This document shows positions 1-9,878 of a stretch of DNA of 64,000 nucleotides, one piece after another. The stretch comes from Strongylocentrotus droebachiensis (lineage: Eukaryota > Echinodermata > Echinoidea > Camarodonta > Strongylocentrotidae), in the NCBI GenBank assembly GCA_035222895.1, contig JAVYIG010002734.1:1-64000 (forward strand), given 5' to 3'. The notes beneath the pieces were generated by a model. It saw nothing but the letters and a program-made list of their open reading frames with translations, made no database searches and was not told the origin of the DNA. Both the position numbers and the translations under genes were made by a program. Numbering within the stretch: position 1 is the first letter of the stretch; each line of letters starts with the position of its first letter.

Positions 1-66
1 ATTCCTGAATTGATAAGGTAGACAATTCTAAAGGTGGTCTTTGGACTTCTCCCTTTCCCCTTGTAG

Positions 67-852
67 CTCCAACAAAACCTCCACCAACGACAAAACCGCC
101 ACCAACAACAACGAAACCGCCACCAATAAAACCCCCTCAACTACCACAGAAAGTGCATACAAATATACCAAAGAAACGGTCGATTAGTGGTCAGCAATCT
201 GCAAACCAGCAGTTGTCAGGAAAATTCACCAGTAGTTTCATGACGCGATACGCACAAGTGATGAAACAGAAAAGCGCCAACTCTCAAACTGCAAAAAAAA
301 AGTGGAAACCGGTCAGTGTTTGGTCAAAGCAACGATATCCAGGTAGTGTTAAATCACCAAGCTCTTCTCAACTGAGTAAATTTTATAGATCGCAGTCCAA
401 AAGCTCAACCAAGCAGTCGACTAGCGGAGGAGCCGTCTCTTGGATACCGTGGAGCGAATGGACAAAATGTAGCGCCAGTTGTGACGGTGGTACTCGTACT
501 CGATGGCGAGAATGCAACGATAGCAACAAGAAGCTTGCTACGGGCTGCGAGGGTGAATACATGGACACTGGCGATTGTGGTTTACAACATTGCCAGTCGA
601 CATTAAGTTTGAAGGAGCTCAACTCCCTGGCGCAGTCCAGGAGCTCAACTCATAAATCAAGTAGCGAAGCGGCCGTCGCTTGGTCGCAGTGGAGCGAATG
701 GACAAAATGTAGCGCCAGTTGTGACGGTGGTAGTCGTACCCGATGGCGAGAATGCAGCGATGACGACAAGAATCTTGCTATGGGATGTGAAGGAGAGTAC
801 ATGGACAGTGGCGATTGTGGCTTACAACCTTGTTCACCATTATCACATTTCA
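67..852 (+). CDS. Gene A exon: Pro/Thr linker and two TSRs
   Basis: The acceptor is the TTGTAG ending at 66 and the donor is GTACGT at 853; both ends are phase 1. The first 80 or so bases encode a Pro/Thr/Lys-rich stretch of the type that is often O-glycosylated. A Ser/Lys/Gln-rich spacer follows. The first TSR starts at about 441 with WIPWSEWTKC, and the second at about 681 with WSQWSEWTKC. Both carry CSASCDGG, which fits the C-x-x-S/T-C-x-x-G O-fucosylation consensus, and W-x-x-W, a C-mannosylation consensus. The two repeats are nearly identical over their N-terminal halves at DNA level, which points to a recent internal duplication. The equivalent exon of gene B (19566-20354) has three repeats. 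Confidence 0.9.
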
Positions 853-3800
853 GTACGTTCTTTTTCTTCTCATATTTCTATCTTTGCACACAAAAAAGGG
901 AGAAAAAAAGTTGTTCACCGTAATGCAATGGATTTTAAAGGCCATATACATGTAGAGAGATATCAACATAAAGCGATGATAATGTGGGCCATTTCAGCAG
1001 ACCACTAGCTCACAAGACAAAAAGCCGTCGATCGAGATGGATGTATGTCTGTACGACTACCCCCGGACTACCACCCCTCCCGTAGACTATCAACCACATT
1101 GACTGTCACTTTATTGAACTACATTACCCATTTGAACTTTTCGCAATACAACACCTTTTATAACTACTACAATATCTCATGATTACAAGTTACAAGTAAG
1201 TTACAAATTTTCGGTAATAATAATCATGATGATCATCCGATTCGGCCGTCATTATGATTTTTTGCTATTAATTGTTGTGCGGATGGTAATCGTCCAGTGA
1301 AAATGTCTCGGACGGTGATAGTCCATGGGTTTAATTGTCCTAGGAGCATTTTCAAATTGTTATTTAAAATTTATTTGAATTGGCAATACTGCAGATTCAA
1401 GTTTTATTTAGTAATGCTGCTTCCTATATACAAATTAAAGGCAGCGCGCTCCTTTCATCAATAGTTATTGATTTGTTGTGATTTAGATTGAAATAAACAT
1501 CGACAGTCTGAATTTACCTTAGACATCTGCATGTAATCTGTCAAACTGTACATTTAAATGAAGTTTCTTAGCAACATGCTGTTATGTTTTGTAACAATTA
1601 AATGCAAAGCAGGCTGTTTTGCCTAGGATCGGTGTTTTTTCGGGTATATTATGGCAAATCAATTTAATCATATAAAATGTAATCATTAAATATGATAATT
1701 GTTTTGTCTGGCATAACTTATGTGAAGGTTTACAAAATGTTGATTAAATAATGGAAATACTCTCTTTACATTATCTCTTGCCAGAATCCGCACCAAAACC
1801 GGACACACCACCTCCCGACATGACCACACTTTACAACCCATGGTCAGAGTGGCAAGAATGCTCGTGTGCTAATCGGCACAAGAAGAGAACACGCACCTGT
1901 CTCCGTGGAAAGGAGGCCCAGTGTGCCACGTCAGAGATGGTTGTGGAGGAGACGGAGAGGTGTGAACCCGGCAGGTGTCCAGGTTCTGAACAGTCCTCCG
2001 CAGACAGTGCAGCTCATAAAGAAGGGGACGCGTATGGTTAGTTTATCCACACCATTTTACGACCAGAGAGTATCTTAATCTTATTTGCTTGGTGTTTTGG
2101 GGCTTTTTCCTCCTACAAATAAAGATTCAGACCTATATTGGCACACTGCATGTTGTTTGCGATCCTGAAGCGATTGTTGCTGCAGAAGTGAAGTTAGAGA
2201 GAGCTTTTATAAGATGTACCATTGTCCATTCGGGTCTTCTTGTGCACCATTGATCCTAATAATCTTGTCAGCAGGCACGGATCCAGGGGAAGGGGGGGGC
2301 TGAGCGGGCCTTGCCCCCCCCCCCCCTGGCCAAACAAAATTGTGACCTTTACCTTTGTATCTTTGCTCAAGGAGGGGGAGAGGTGTGAATTTGTTAAAGC
2401 GCTCACTATATTAACCCCCCCCCCCCCCCCACACACACACTGAACGAAATATCGGCCGGTACGATTTTTCAAATTTCAGCACACTAAATTTCAAATCGAA
2501 TTCAAATTTGGGCCTCTCCCTCCCCCCCTAAAAAATCTTGGATCCGCGCCTGCTTGTCAGTCACTTCGCAAAAACCAAGGGGATTTCACAAACCAAAGCA
2601 AACACTTCTATCCAGCTACATATTACCATCAATCGCTTCAAATGCCTTTACAATCTTGTTGTTGAAGATATTAAAGAAAAAAATCCAACAAGCAGAAAAA
2701 CGAGAGAAACGGGTCAGTGAACGTTTGAGCAAAAACCGATTAAAAATAAGAAAGTTATGAAAATTTCAAGAAACGTCAACAATTTTTTTTTCAATTATAA
2801 GTTTACCCTAACCTCTATATAAAACAACTCTATTCCGTCATCAATAGCTAAGAAAACGAAATTTTATCCCCCCAAAAAATTCTATAACAGATCAAATTGG
2901 ACAGGAGCTCGCGATATACGTCACATGTGTTGCCGATTTGTGTTTTAATGATGACAACTTTAAAAATGCATACCTTTCCTATTTTTAAACGAATCTTGCT
3001 GAAACTTTTACTGATTTGTTTCTCTCATTTTCTGATTTTAATTAAACCAACTTAATATCAGCGTGAACTTCAACTTTAAAGACATTGATCTTTTGTACAT
3101 GCTTATATCACGTACTTGTACATTCCTTCCCGATATTGAGCACATAAGCATTAACAGATCGATTCCACTAAATCTTTTCATAGGATCTGCAGAAGGGGGA
3201 AGGGCTGGAGAGGGAGAGAGAGGAGGAGGAGGAGGAGGAGGAGGAGGAGGAGGAGAAGAAGAAGAAGAAGAAGAAGAAGAAGAAGAAGAAGAAGAAGAAG
3301 AAGAAGAAGAAGAAGAAGAAGATGGGTGGAGCGCATGGGAAGACTGGCAGCCCTGCACGGTCACGTGTGGAATGGGTGTGCGCATGCGCACTCGGCATTG
3401 TGCAGACTCCAACTGTCGTGGTGACGATGTTGAGTCGGAAGATTGTTTTGCTGATCAACTCTGTGAGGGTAGGTTTCTTTACTAACCAGTAAAACAAAAC
3501 AAAACACAACGAAACAAAAACAGAAAAAATAAATGTATGTAAATGAGGCAAATCTAGCTCTTTTTAGGCCTATTGAGCTAAATCTGTATCTGAAAATATC
3601 TTTCTTCTCGTACTCCCGAAACTATTTTTGGCGTGTTTTCTTCTCCCTTCCTCCGTCTCTTCCTTCTTCACATCCTCTCTTTCTTCTCCTTTTTATTTCG
3701 TCTTCTTCTCCTTCTCTTTTGTCATGTCACATAGCAGAGGGCCTATTTTAATACAACGTTTACTATCTTTACTATTATCATGATTATTTTTATCACTCTA

Positions 3801-5804
3801 AGCTGTTTGCAGAAACATTTTATGGAACGAGTATCACGACTTCATCACATTATTGTGTTTTTCTCGTAGATGGTACTGCTATCAGCGAATTTCATGCAGA
3901 GGTGGGAAAAGGTGCCGTCATCAGTTGCTATGGCAACTATTTTGTTGAAGATCATCCTGGATCAAAAGTTATTTGGTCAAAGAACGACGAACCAATTGAG
4001 CTGTTTGGTCAGTACGCTTCTCTTGAATGTTGTAAAAGTATTTTTATTTATAGATTTTGGGTTGATTTTTAGGATCCAGTAAATATTTAAATCGCCATTA
4101 TTATTTAAAAATATGATTTCTATTCAAAATCTGAAATTAAAGATAACTGGCTACTTGGTAAAGTAGAATAAGTATCGTTAATTTTCACCTGATATGCTGG
4201 CAGCTTTATTTCCCTTTTTATAACAAGTGTTCTCTTACATGCTTAAAACGAATTATCTTGGAAAGAGTCATTATTATTTCTTTTTGAAAGAAAAATCAGC
4301 TTCAATTAATTTGAATCTCGTTTTCATTAGAGACGACGATTTTCTATTAAAGGGAATGGTCAATGTCTCTATCATTTAATCCCTATTTTCGACAGATCAT
4401 TATTTGCTCAAGAACCTTGCCGACCTTGAAATCAAACAAGTACAAGCCGATGATGAAGGCATCTACACATGCGCAGTAGAGTCAGGAGATAAAACATTCA
4501 CACGCCATGTCATACTTCTAAAGAGTAAGTATTTCTTCAACCCCCCCCCCCCCCTAAAAAAAGGGACGGAGGTCAACATCTCGTTTGCTCATTTTGATGT
4601 TTTATTGAATTGTTTATTCATTTCAATGACCCAACCATACTTTAAGGTAGTTTTGGGCATATAATATACATACATAGTTATTTAAAGACTGCCGATCCAT
4701 TGTTGTTTAGCATTTTTTTTACTTTTAAAAAAATCATCACGCATGTTGTGTTCTGCAATGAAAGACAATCTACTTCATTATGCTTACTGCTTGCAAATAT
4801 CACCATCTTACGTGTTAACGAATCATATCTATTCGCTCCCATTTTTCCTTTTCAGTTAACTCGGCAGATGGTTTCGGTGGTTTCGGTGGCGGTAAGTTCT
4901 TTTTTCCCCCTGCTTTTCTACGCCACGAAGGACGTCCTATAACTTTGAGAAGCATAATGTTTCAGAGGTTACGATAGTAACTGCATCTAAAGCTACTTAT
5001 TAGACCAACCTATAGTATTGTTTAGTATTTGATTTATGATTAAGTGATATTATAGATATATTGGCTACTATGAAAGGCATCGCTGTTTCTATAATGATAA
5101 AGGGGACTTGCTACAGGACGTTAGTGATGTGGGTGGGGCTCAAACCTCGGACTTTAGGATTAGCATTTAGTGATTAACACCTTTATCTAATTTTGAGTCT
5201 CATTACAATGTAGGCCCACATGGATTGATCGAAGGGATAACTATATATCATGATTGTACTTGCGATATTTTGTAGAGTATATGTGATTTTAAGAGAGAGT
5301 TAACTGATAAACAGATCATATAACGTTTTTAATTTTACGAATCCAATTGACCGAGTATCGATTCTTCAAACGTCGAGATTGCATACACATATCCGTAAAC
5401 TTTGTATTTCAGTCACACGTTATATAAATATTCAAATCTTTATAACAGACGCCATGATGCAGATGATCATTCCCGCTTCCGTTCCCCTTGCTGCACTCAT
5501 TTTGATCATTGGAGTATGCATATGCCAGAGGTATGTAAACAATACATTGACCACTGTCCGAGTTGATGTATGTGCTCAACCATATGTGTACAGAACACGA
5601 CGTAATTAGAGCGAAGAGTATTTATCCATGTATCTTGCTCGCTGGAATAGGCCTTTAAAAAAAATTCATTCTTTTTCCCTGGCCATCTTAAATTCACGAC
5701 GTAAATGGGTAAAGGAATCCCCTAACTGTGTATTCACAATGGCACCTGTCCCAAATCAATTTCCCATTCCCTTCACTATTTTGCTTCACCAGCCCCCCGC
5801 CCCC

Positions 5805-5850
<46 letters not shown>

Positions 5851-6034
5851 CCTCTCTCTCTCTGTCTTTAACCCTTGCACCTGCTCCCGGTTTCATCAAA
5901 TCATCTCACATTTTATCCCCCTCATTATATATCATTATTTCTCTATCTATATCCCTTTCTCACACGCTTGCACACAACACACTCACTCACTCACCCTCAC
6001 TCTCTCTCTTTATCTATCTATCTGTTTCTCTCTC

Positions 6035-6066
<32 letters not shown>

Positions 6067-6831
6067 CTCGCTCGCCTGTGTTCGATATTTAGGCTTAAAT
6101 TTTAAATTTGTTATGGTTTTAATTTTGTTATTCATCTTTGGAAAAGTTAACTTTGATTTTTTTTGGGGTATCCTTATTTCAGGTGTTGTGGAAACAAAAC
6201 GGATCCAGGGGAAAAAAAGGCAAAGAAAGTCAAAGAAAAGAAGCCAAAAACAACAACAAAAACTAAAAAAGGTGCCTCAAAGTCAAAGAACAATTCGAAT
6301 ATAAAGGATGTTGAATCTCTAACATCGATGCCTGATAGAAGTCCTCCGCCGCCACCACCACCACCACCACCATCATCTGGTTCTGCACCAGGTGCGCCAC
6401 CGGCTCCTCCTCCTCCTCCTCCTCTACCATCAGAGGCTCCGCTCCCTCCACCACCACCGCCGCCACCCAAACCAGCTGGTCCACCACCAGGTCCCCCATT
6501 ACCAGGACTTCCACCTCCTCCCGGACCTCCACCCCATCCCGGACTCCCACCTCCTCCTGGACCCCCACCCCATCCCGGACTCCCACCCCCTCCCGGACCC
6601 CCACTCCCTCCGGGACCACCACTGCCCTTCGACATAGCTGGACCACCGGCCACATCCAATTCCGGTCTCAGGCCCCCTCCTCCACCCCGGAAAAGCATCC
6701 CGGTCGATCCGATGGACGCCCTTAAGAACGCAATCGAGCTACGTCGACGTTCCATGAACAACTCTAATTCGACCAATGGGGTCGTCTGGACGTATACGTA
6801 CCCTTCCTGGCCGCCACCCATGCCCCCTTGA
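67..6831 (+). CDS. Gene A (3' part): TSR-Ig transmembrane protein with proline-rich tail
   Basis: This is a multi-exon gene on the plus strand whose 5' end lies outside the window. The exons I support are 67-852, 1785-2036, 3184-3468, 3870-4007, 4396-4524, 4856-4891, 5449-5530 and 6183-6831. They total 2,357 nt and stay in one frame to a TGA at 6829-6831, about 784 visible residues. Every intron is phase 1 except the last, which is phase 2. The order is Pro/Thr linker, two TSRs, a third TSR, an acidic run and fourth TSR, an Ig-like domain, a Gly-rich stalk, a transmembrane helix, then a basic and proline-rich cytoplasmic tail. TSR and Ig modules usually bind matrix or partner cells, so a type I surface adhesion or guidance-like receptor is inferred. 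The order differs from UNC5, where Ig precedes TSR. Gene B, about 4.3 kb downstream, is a paralogue with the same layout. Confidence 0.85.
853..1784 (+). other. Gene A intron, no feature seen
   Basis: This 932-nt AT-rich intron follows the two-TSR exon. I see no further TSR-like frame, repeat or RNA gene in it. Confidence 0.5.
1785..2036 (+). CDS. Gene A exon: divergent TSR without a gene B counterpart
   Basis: The acceptor is CTTGCCAG ending at 1784 and the donor is GTTAGT at 2037; both ends are phase 1. After a Pro-rich start (ESAPKPDTPPPD) it encodes one TSR: PWSEWQECSCANRHKKRTRTC, then paired cysteines ending ERCEPGRCPG. The usual C-S-x-T-C-G core is changed to CSCANR, so this repeat lacks the O-fucosylation consensus. 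I found no matching exon in the 455-bp interval at the equivalent place in gene B (20355-20809). The tail after the last Cys is Ser/Ala/Glu-rich. Confidence 0.82.
2272..2552. mobile_element. hAT-like non-autonomous DNA transposon in gene A intron
   Basis: The element starts CAGGCACGGATCCAGG and ends GGATCCGCGCCTG, giving inverted ends. It is flanked on both sides by the 8-bp direct repeat CTTGTCAG, the target duplication size of hAT transposons. The interior is poly-G/poly-C and carries no coding region. It lies between gene A exons 1785-2036 and 3184-3468. Confidence 0.75.
3184..3468 (+). CDS. Gene A exon: Gly11-Glu22 run and a TSR
   Basis: The acceptor is TTTTCATAG ending at 3183 and the donor is GTAGGT at 3469; both ends are phase 1. 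After a Gly/Glu/Arg lead come 11 GGA codons (3222-3254) and 22 GAA codons (3255-3320). They are followed directly by a TSR: WSAWEDWQPCTVTCGMGVRMRTRHC ends its first half, and SEDCFADQLC closes it. The CTVTCG core resembles the classic TSR core more than the CSASCD type upstream. The paralogous exon at 20810-21070 keeps the same Glu/Gly-then-TSR plan with a shorter and more mixed run. Confidence 0.88.
3222..3320 (+). repeat. Coding (GGA)11(GAA)22 purine tract
   Basis: Thirty-three purine-only triplets lie inside a gene A exon and are translated as Gly11-Glu22. Pure polypurine mirror-like DNA can form triplexes and tends to change length. All changes by whole triplets keep the frame. Confidence 0.9.
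3870..4007 (+). CDS. Gene A exon: first half of Ig-like domain
   Basis: The acceptor is TTCTCGTAG ending at 3869 and the donor is GTCAGT at 4008; both ends are phase 1 and the length is 138 nt, the same as gene B exon 21665-21802. It encodes an Ig N-terminal half with the B-strand Cys in AVISCYGNYF and the C-strand Trp in SKVIWSKNDEP. Other frames here are open for longer stretches, but only this frame aligns with gene B and joins in phase to both neighbours. Confidence 0.88.
4396..4524 (+). CDS. Gene A exon: second half of Ig-like domain
   Basis: The acceptor is TTTTCGACAG ending at 4395 and the donor is GTAAGT at 4525; both ends are phase 1. The 129-nt length matches gene B exactly. It carries the typical Ig E-F strand signature: LADLEIKQVQADDEGIYTC includes D-x-G-x-Y-x-C, with the second disulfide Cys. 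It ends with the G strand RHVILLK. Splitting an Ig domain in mid-fold by a phase 1 intron is known in several invertebrate families. Confidence 0.9.
4856..4891 (+). CDS. Gene A micro-exon: Gly/Phe-rich juxtamembrane stalk
   Basis: This 36-nt exon lies between TTTTCAG ending at 4855 and GTAAGT at 4892, with both ends phase 1. It encodes NSADGFGGFGG, a flexible stalk between the Ig domain and the membrane. Gene B has a 30-nt counterpart (23458-23487) that is also Gly/Ser-rich and also follows CTTTCAG, which supports a real exon despite its size. Confidence 0.75.
5449..5530 (+). CDS. Gene A exon: transmembrane helix
   Basis: The acceptor is TATAACAG ending at 5448 (phase 1) and the donor is GTATGT at 5531 (phase 2). 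The exon encodes AMMQM, then the hydrophobic span IIPASVPLAALILIIGVCIC, then Gln and a split Arg codon. The helix is followed by CC and a run of lysines from the next exon, consistent with type I topology (cytoplasmic positive charge). The membrane-border cysteines could be palmitoylated; that is inference. Gene B exon 23871-23952 has the same length and the same MQMxIPAxxPLxALI core. Confidence 0.88.
5814..6066 (+). repeat. TC-rich microsatellites in last intron of gene A
   Basis: Runs of (TC)n at about 5814-5865 and 6000-6066, with interrupted CA/CT-rich sequence between, lie shortly upstream of the acceptor at 6182. Leu/Ser-rich open frames here come from the repeat and are not genes. Confidence 0.85.
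6183..6831 (+). CDS. Gene A last exon: basic and proline-rich cytoplasmic tail
   Basis: The acceptor is CCTTATTTCAG ending at 6182, joining in phase 2; the TGA is at 6829-6831. The tail starts CCGNKTDPGEKKAKK, then has a Lys/Thr-rich stretch. Long Pro runs alternate with Gly/Ala/Leu over about 6338-6690, including a 12-residue unit PGLPPPPGPPPH repeated two to three times. It ends SMNNSNSTNGVVWTYTYPSW followed by PPPMPP. Poly-Pro of this kind binds SH3, WW, EVH1 or profilin proteins, so a link to actin or signalling adaptors is plausible but unproven. The long Gly-rich open frame on the opposite strand is a shadow of this exon. Confidence 0.9.
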
Positions 6832-6903
6832 ATATCACATGTGCCCCCTTTAACCCCTCCTCCCTATTTGCTAGCACGTATCATTGTCTTTTGCATCCTG
6901 TTT

Positions 6904-6909
6904 AATAAA
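6904..6909 (+). promoter_or_regulatory. Poly(A) signal of gene A
   Basis: A canonical AATAAA lies 72 nt after the stop codon of gene A. It is the first such hexamer downstream and gives a short 3' UTR of roughly 90-110 nt. Confidence 0.6.
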
Positions 6910-7544
6910 ACTGTTGATGCCACAAACGTGCAGCAAATTTGCTTCTATCTAATCACATTAAAAGATGTTTGTAGCTAGCTGACACCAGTAAGTCATTTTT
7001 GTTCACAGGTTTTATCAAATGCAGGACTCCCAAACAAGTATTGACCTAACTTTACAGGATTAGCGTTGTTATAAGATCGATACTTTGTTTTATTGTGAGA
7101 CGTATGGTGTTTGATGTAGTACGTTTATATGATACAGATGATCAGATTATTTGAAATGTTTACGACTGTATAGTGGCAGAAACTTAGGGGTGGGTGGGGG
7201 GCAAATTTGGGGCTTACGTTACTATATTCCTGGGGCAACTCCAGACGTATTTACTTTGTATAAAGTTTTTGCGCTCACCCCCAATTTATTGAGGGGGTCG
7301 GAGTTGCAAAATAGAAAACAAATCTGGGGGTGCCCTTTATTAAGATCATTGTTGGATCCGCGAATTAGGCTGAAAAGCTTATACGCTACACTTCTGTAAT
7401 GGAAAGTGTATTACCAGTACCTTGGATTTAAAATGTGTATTGTGTTCATCACGGAAAATGGAAAAACATGAAGCGGAAAATTTAATATCAATGTTGCCTG
7501 AAGGAGATCGAAGGAGGAGGGAAAGAGGGAATGGAAAGGTAGTA

Positions 7545-7712
7545 AGCAAATAATTACCGTTTGTGAAGGTGATGGGACAAACTATCACTTCCGAGTCGAT
7601 CTGGATGTAGCTATCTTTCCGAAGCGAAGCTGAGGAAAGATAGCGTATACATTCAGATCGACGAGGAAGTGATAGTTTGCCATTGCCTGAAACCAAAAGG
7701 TGATTATTTGCT
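7545..7712. repeat. Foldback hairpin element
   Basis: Two arms of about 80 bp are inverted copies: AGCAAATAATTACCGTTTG at the left is mirrored by AAAAGGTGATTATTTGCT at the right, and the inner arms (ACTATCACTTCC and GGAAGTGATAGT; GCTATCTTTCC and GGAAAGATAGC) meet around GAAGCGAAGC at about 7621. It looks like a small foldback transposon between genes A and B. Confidence 0.75.
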
Positions 7713-7963
7713 TTATATTCCACATCTAAAACAATTTAACTACAAAAAGAAAAGGACGTGTATGCATCTACACAAAAGACACCTAAGCCCAAATTCATAC
7801 CAACAAAGGTTAGGTTTAACCGAACTGCTTGAGGGTACGGTGCGCGCATGTGTTTTCTTTCATTGCGCTCATTGGTAATGCGCGCTTAATTACGCCTGTT
7901 TTATTGCGCTTTTGGATAATCTTCAGTGAAAGTGAGTTGCCCTTTGTAGATAGTGGGTGGTAT

Positions 7964-8288
7964 CAGGCGCGGATCCAGGATTTCTTAGGGGAGGGGGCCC
8001 AACTTTCTTCATTTTTGTTTGCTCCCGAAAATTGGAAAATCGCGCCGGCCGAAAAGTCGCTCAGTGGGGGGGGGGGGGGGGGGGCGGGGGGGGGGGGGGG
8101 GGTAGTGAGCAAATTTTTTTTTTTTTTTTTTGGTCCTCGAAAATTTTTCAATTTGCACCCCCCCCCCCCCCCTTGAGCGCCAGGGGGGGGGGCCAAACCT
8201 CCAAAAAAGGTAAAAATCACGTGATTTTACATGATTTTTTTCTCAAGGGGGGGGGGGGCCCGGGCCCCCCCCCCTGGATCCGCCACTG
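7964..8288. mobile_element. hAT-like non-autonomous element with 8-bp duplication
   Basis: The element begins CAGGCGCGGATCCAGG, ends CCTGGATCCGCCACTG and is flanked by the exact 8-bp repeat GGTGGTAT. The interior has long G, T and C homopolymers and the segment GCGCCGGCCGAAAAGTCGCTCAG, shared in reverse orientation with 38083-38508. Confidence 0.75.
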
Positions 8289-8608
8289 GGTGGTATTCTC
8301 ATAAGTTAAGCCGGGACTAAGTCCAGACTAAACAAGAATTTTAGTTCACACTTCTATGGAATGCTAGGTGTCATCTTCCTCCTTCAATATTCATGACAAA
8401 GGTAATCTACCAAAGACTTTGTTGAAATTCAGTTCATACTCATATTATCTTTTTCTTCCCATTTCATTGCAAAATTAATTTTTTGGACACTTTTCATTGG
8501 AGGATTAAAATAATCTGTACAGGGTAAATGAGTTGGCAACAGGCACTCCATAAAAGTGTGGACTAACTTAGTACGCGCTAACTTAGTACGCGCTACCGGA
8601 ATACCACC
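8289..8608. repeat. Degenerate inverted-repeat element beside the hAT-like insertion
   Basis: The arms GGGTGGTATTCTC...TCACACTTCTATGG (from about 8289) and CCATAAAAGTGTGG...GGAATACCACCC (to about 8608) are inverted copies. The hAT-like element sits at the left edge. The right part also repeats a segment found at 7919-7953 (CTTCAGTGAAAGTGAGTTGC, then CCTTTGTAGATAG) and contains a 14-bp-arm palindrome at about 8641-8669. Confidence 0.45.
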
Positions 8609-9620
8609 CTTTACCTCTATCTTCAGTAAAAGTGCGTTGCCCTTTGTAGATAGTAGTACTATCTACAAAGCCAACGAACTTTTTGCTTCTCCCATCAATG
8701 ATGGGCGAACTATCTTTCATCACGTGATTTACTTTTGACCAATCGTAGAGCAAGATTCTTAGTATGTGGGATATAAATAAAATTATCCGAATCCCCTTTC
8801 ATATCTCACTCGGTCTCTTTCTACCAGAGGTGTCACGTGTCTGGTTAGACACGTGCCCTTGGTACCCCCATACCACTTCCCCTTCCTCCGCCCCTCCTCT
8901 TTCTCTCTCTCTCTCTCTCTCTGAAGGTCAGTACCACCTAATGTAGTTACTGGACCAGCGAAACGGTGCTAAAAGCAATGTGACGCGTATTTTCTATAAA
9001 TTATGTAATTTGATAAGAAGTTTTAATTGCTTTAATGTTTATTATCCATAAGTACAAAGATGACCGACTGCCAGAATTATAGCCTTTAACTCATGTTAAA
9101 ATGTTGTTTAGTCGAAACAAATAAGTAGAATATTTTTTTGATAGATATCAATTAATAATTGAATTATTTTTGTGTACGGTGCTGCGTGTACATGTTGTAA
9201 GATTCAGATGTAAAGTGTAGTTACAGAATGTAATATAAGAATGAGTGCCATACTGTCATGATTTTGTAATATTGTAATAAAATACTTCAATCTATGAAAA
9301 CCCAAAGTCGTCTACAGAATGCATGAAAAGTTTCTAATAATGAATGACCACACAATATGTATCCTGCATCAGAGCTCATCTAATATTAGTTTTATATAAA
9401 TATTATCAAAACTCGAATAGTTATGAAATCAAAATTTGAGATCGGGAAATAAGGGTATCATCATTGCCCCAAATCATTTTCATTACAAAATTTTCCCCTA
9501 AGTTTAATGTTCAATCTGTTCCAGTAAAATGAACAAGCATAACAGGTTTATATGCACATTGGACAGAACATAACCTGACTGTGATCCGATTCTGGAAAAA
9601 AAATTACAACAGCATTCTTC

Positions 9621-9878
9621 TTGATTGCCAGCAACACACGAAAGAAGTTGCTGGCTTTCCCATCCCGCACCCAGCTCTACCAGAACTCATTTTTCTCTCG
9701 GACAGTTACTGCGTGGAATGCACTTTCAAAGATCACCCTTGACGCTACTTCACTGGAAGGCTTCAAGGGAGCGCTTCCACCAAGCATCTAGACCAAGAAC
9801 TAGATAGTTTATTCCTCAGCACTACATCCTGACTTATGGATCCTGCTGAGTATCGTCGTAGAAGTAGAAGTAGAAGTA
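9621..9878 (+). mobile_element. 3' end of a non-LTR retrotransposon
   Basis: The frame 9639-9791 ends at TAG and encodes a tail containing NSFFSRTVTAWNAL and SLEGFKGAL. This is the pattern at the C-terminus of many LINE reverse transcriptase proteins (xNSFFPRT...WN.LP ... SL..FK..L). It is followed by a short 3' UTR and a (TAGAAG)n tail ending at about 9878, typical of CR1/RTE/L2-like ends. The rest of the element is missing (5' truncation). Confidence 0.75.

Noticed and set aside
3168-3551. Ser/Phe homopolymer frames on the minus strand
   Set aside because: They arise from the GGA/GAA repeat; the plus strand has the in-phase TSR exon.
3870-4082. Longer plus-strand frame overlapping the Ig exon
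   Set aside because: The reading frame shifted by one from this matches the gene B Ig exon and has phase-compatible splice sites.
6174-6821. Long Gly-rich open frame on the minus strand
   Set aside because: It is the reverse of the proline-rich tail exon of gene A, which has clear splice sites and a paralogue.
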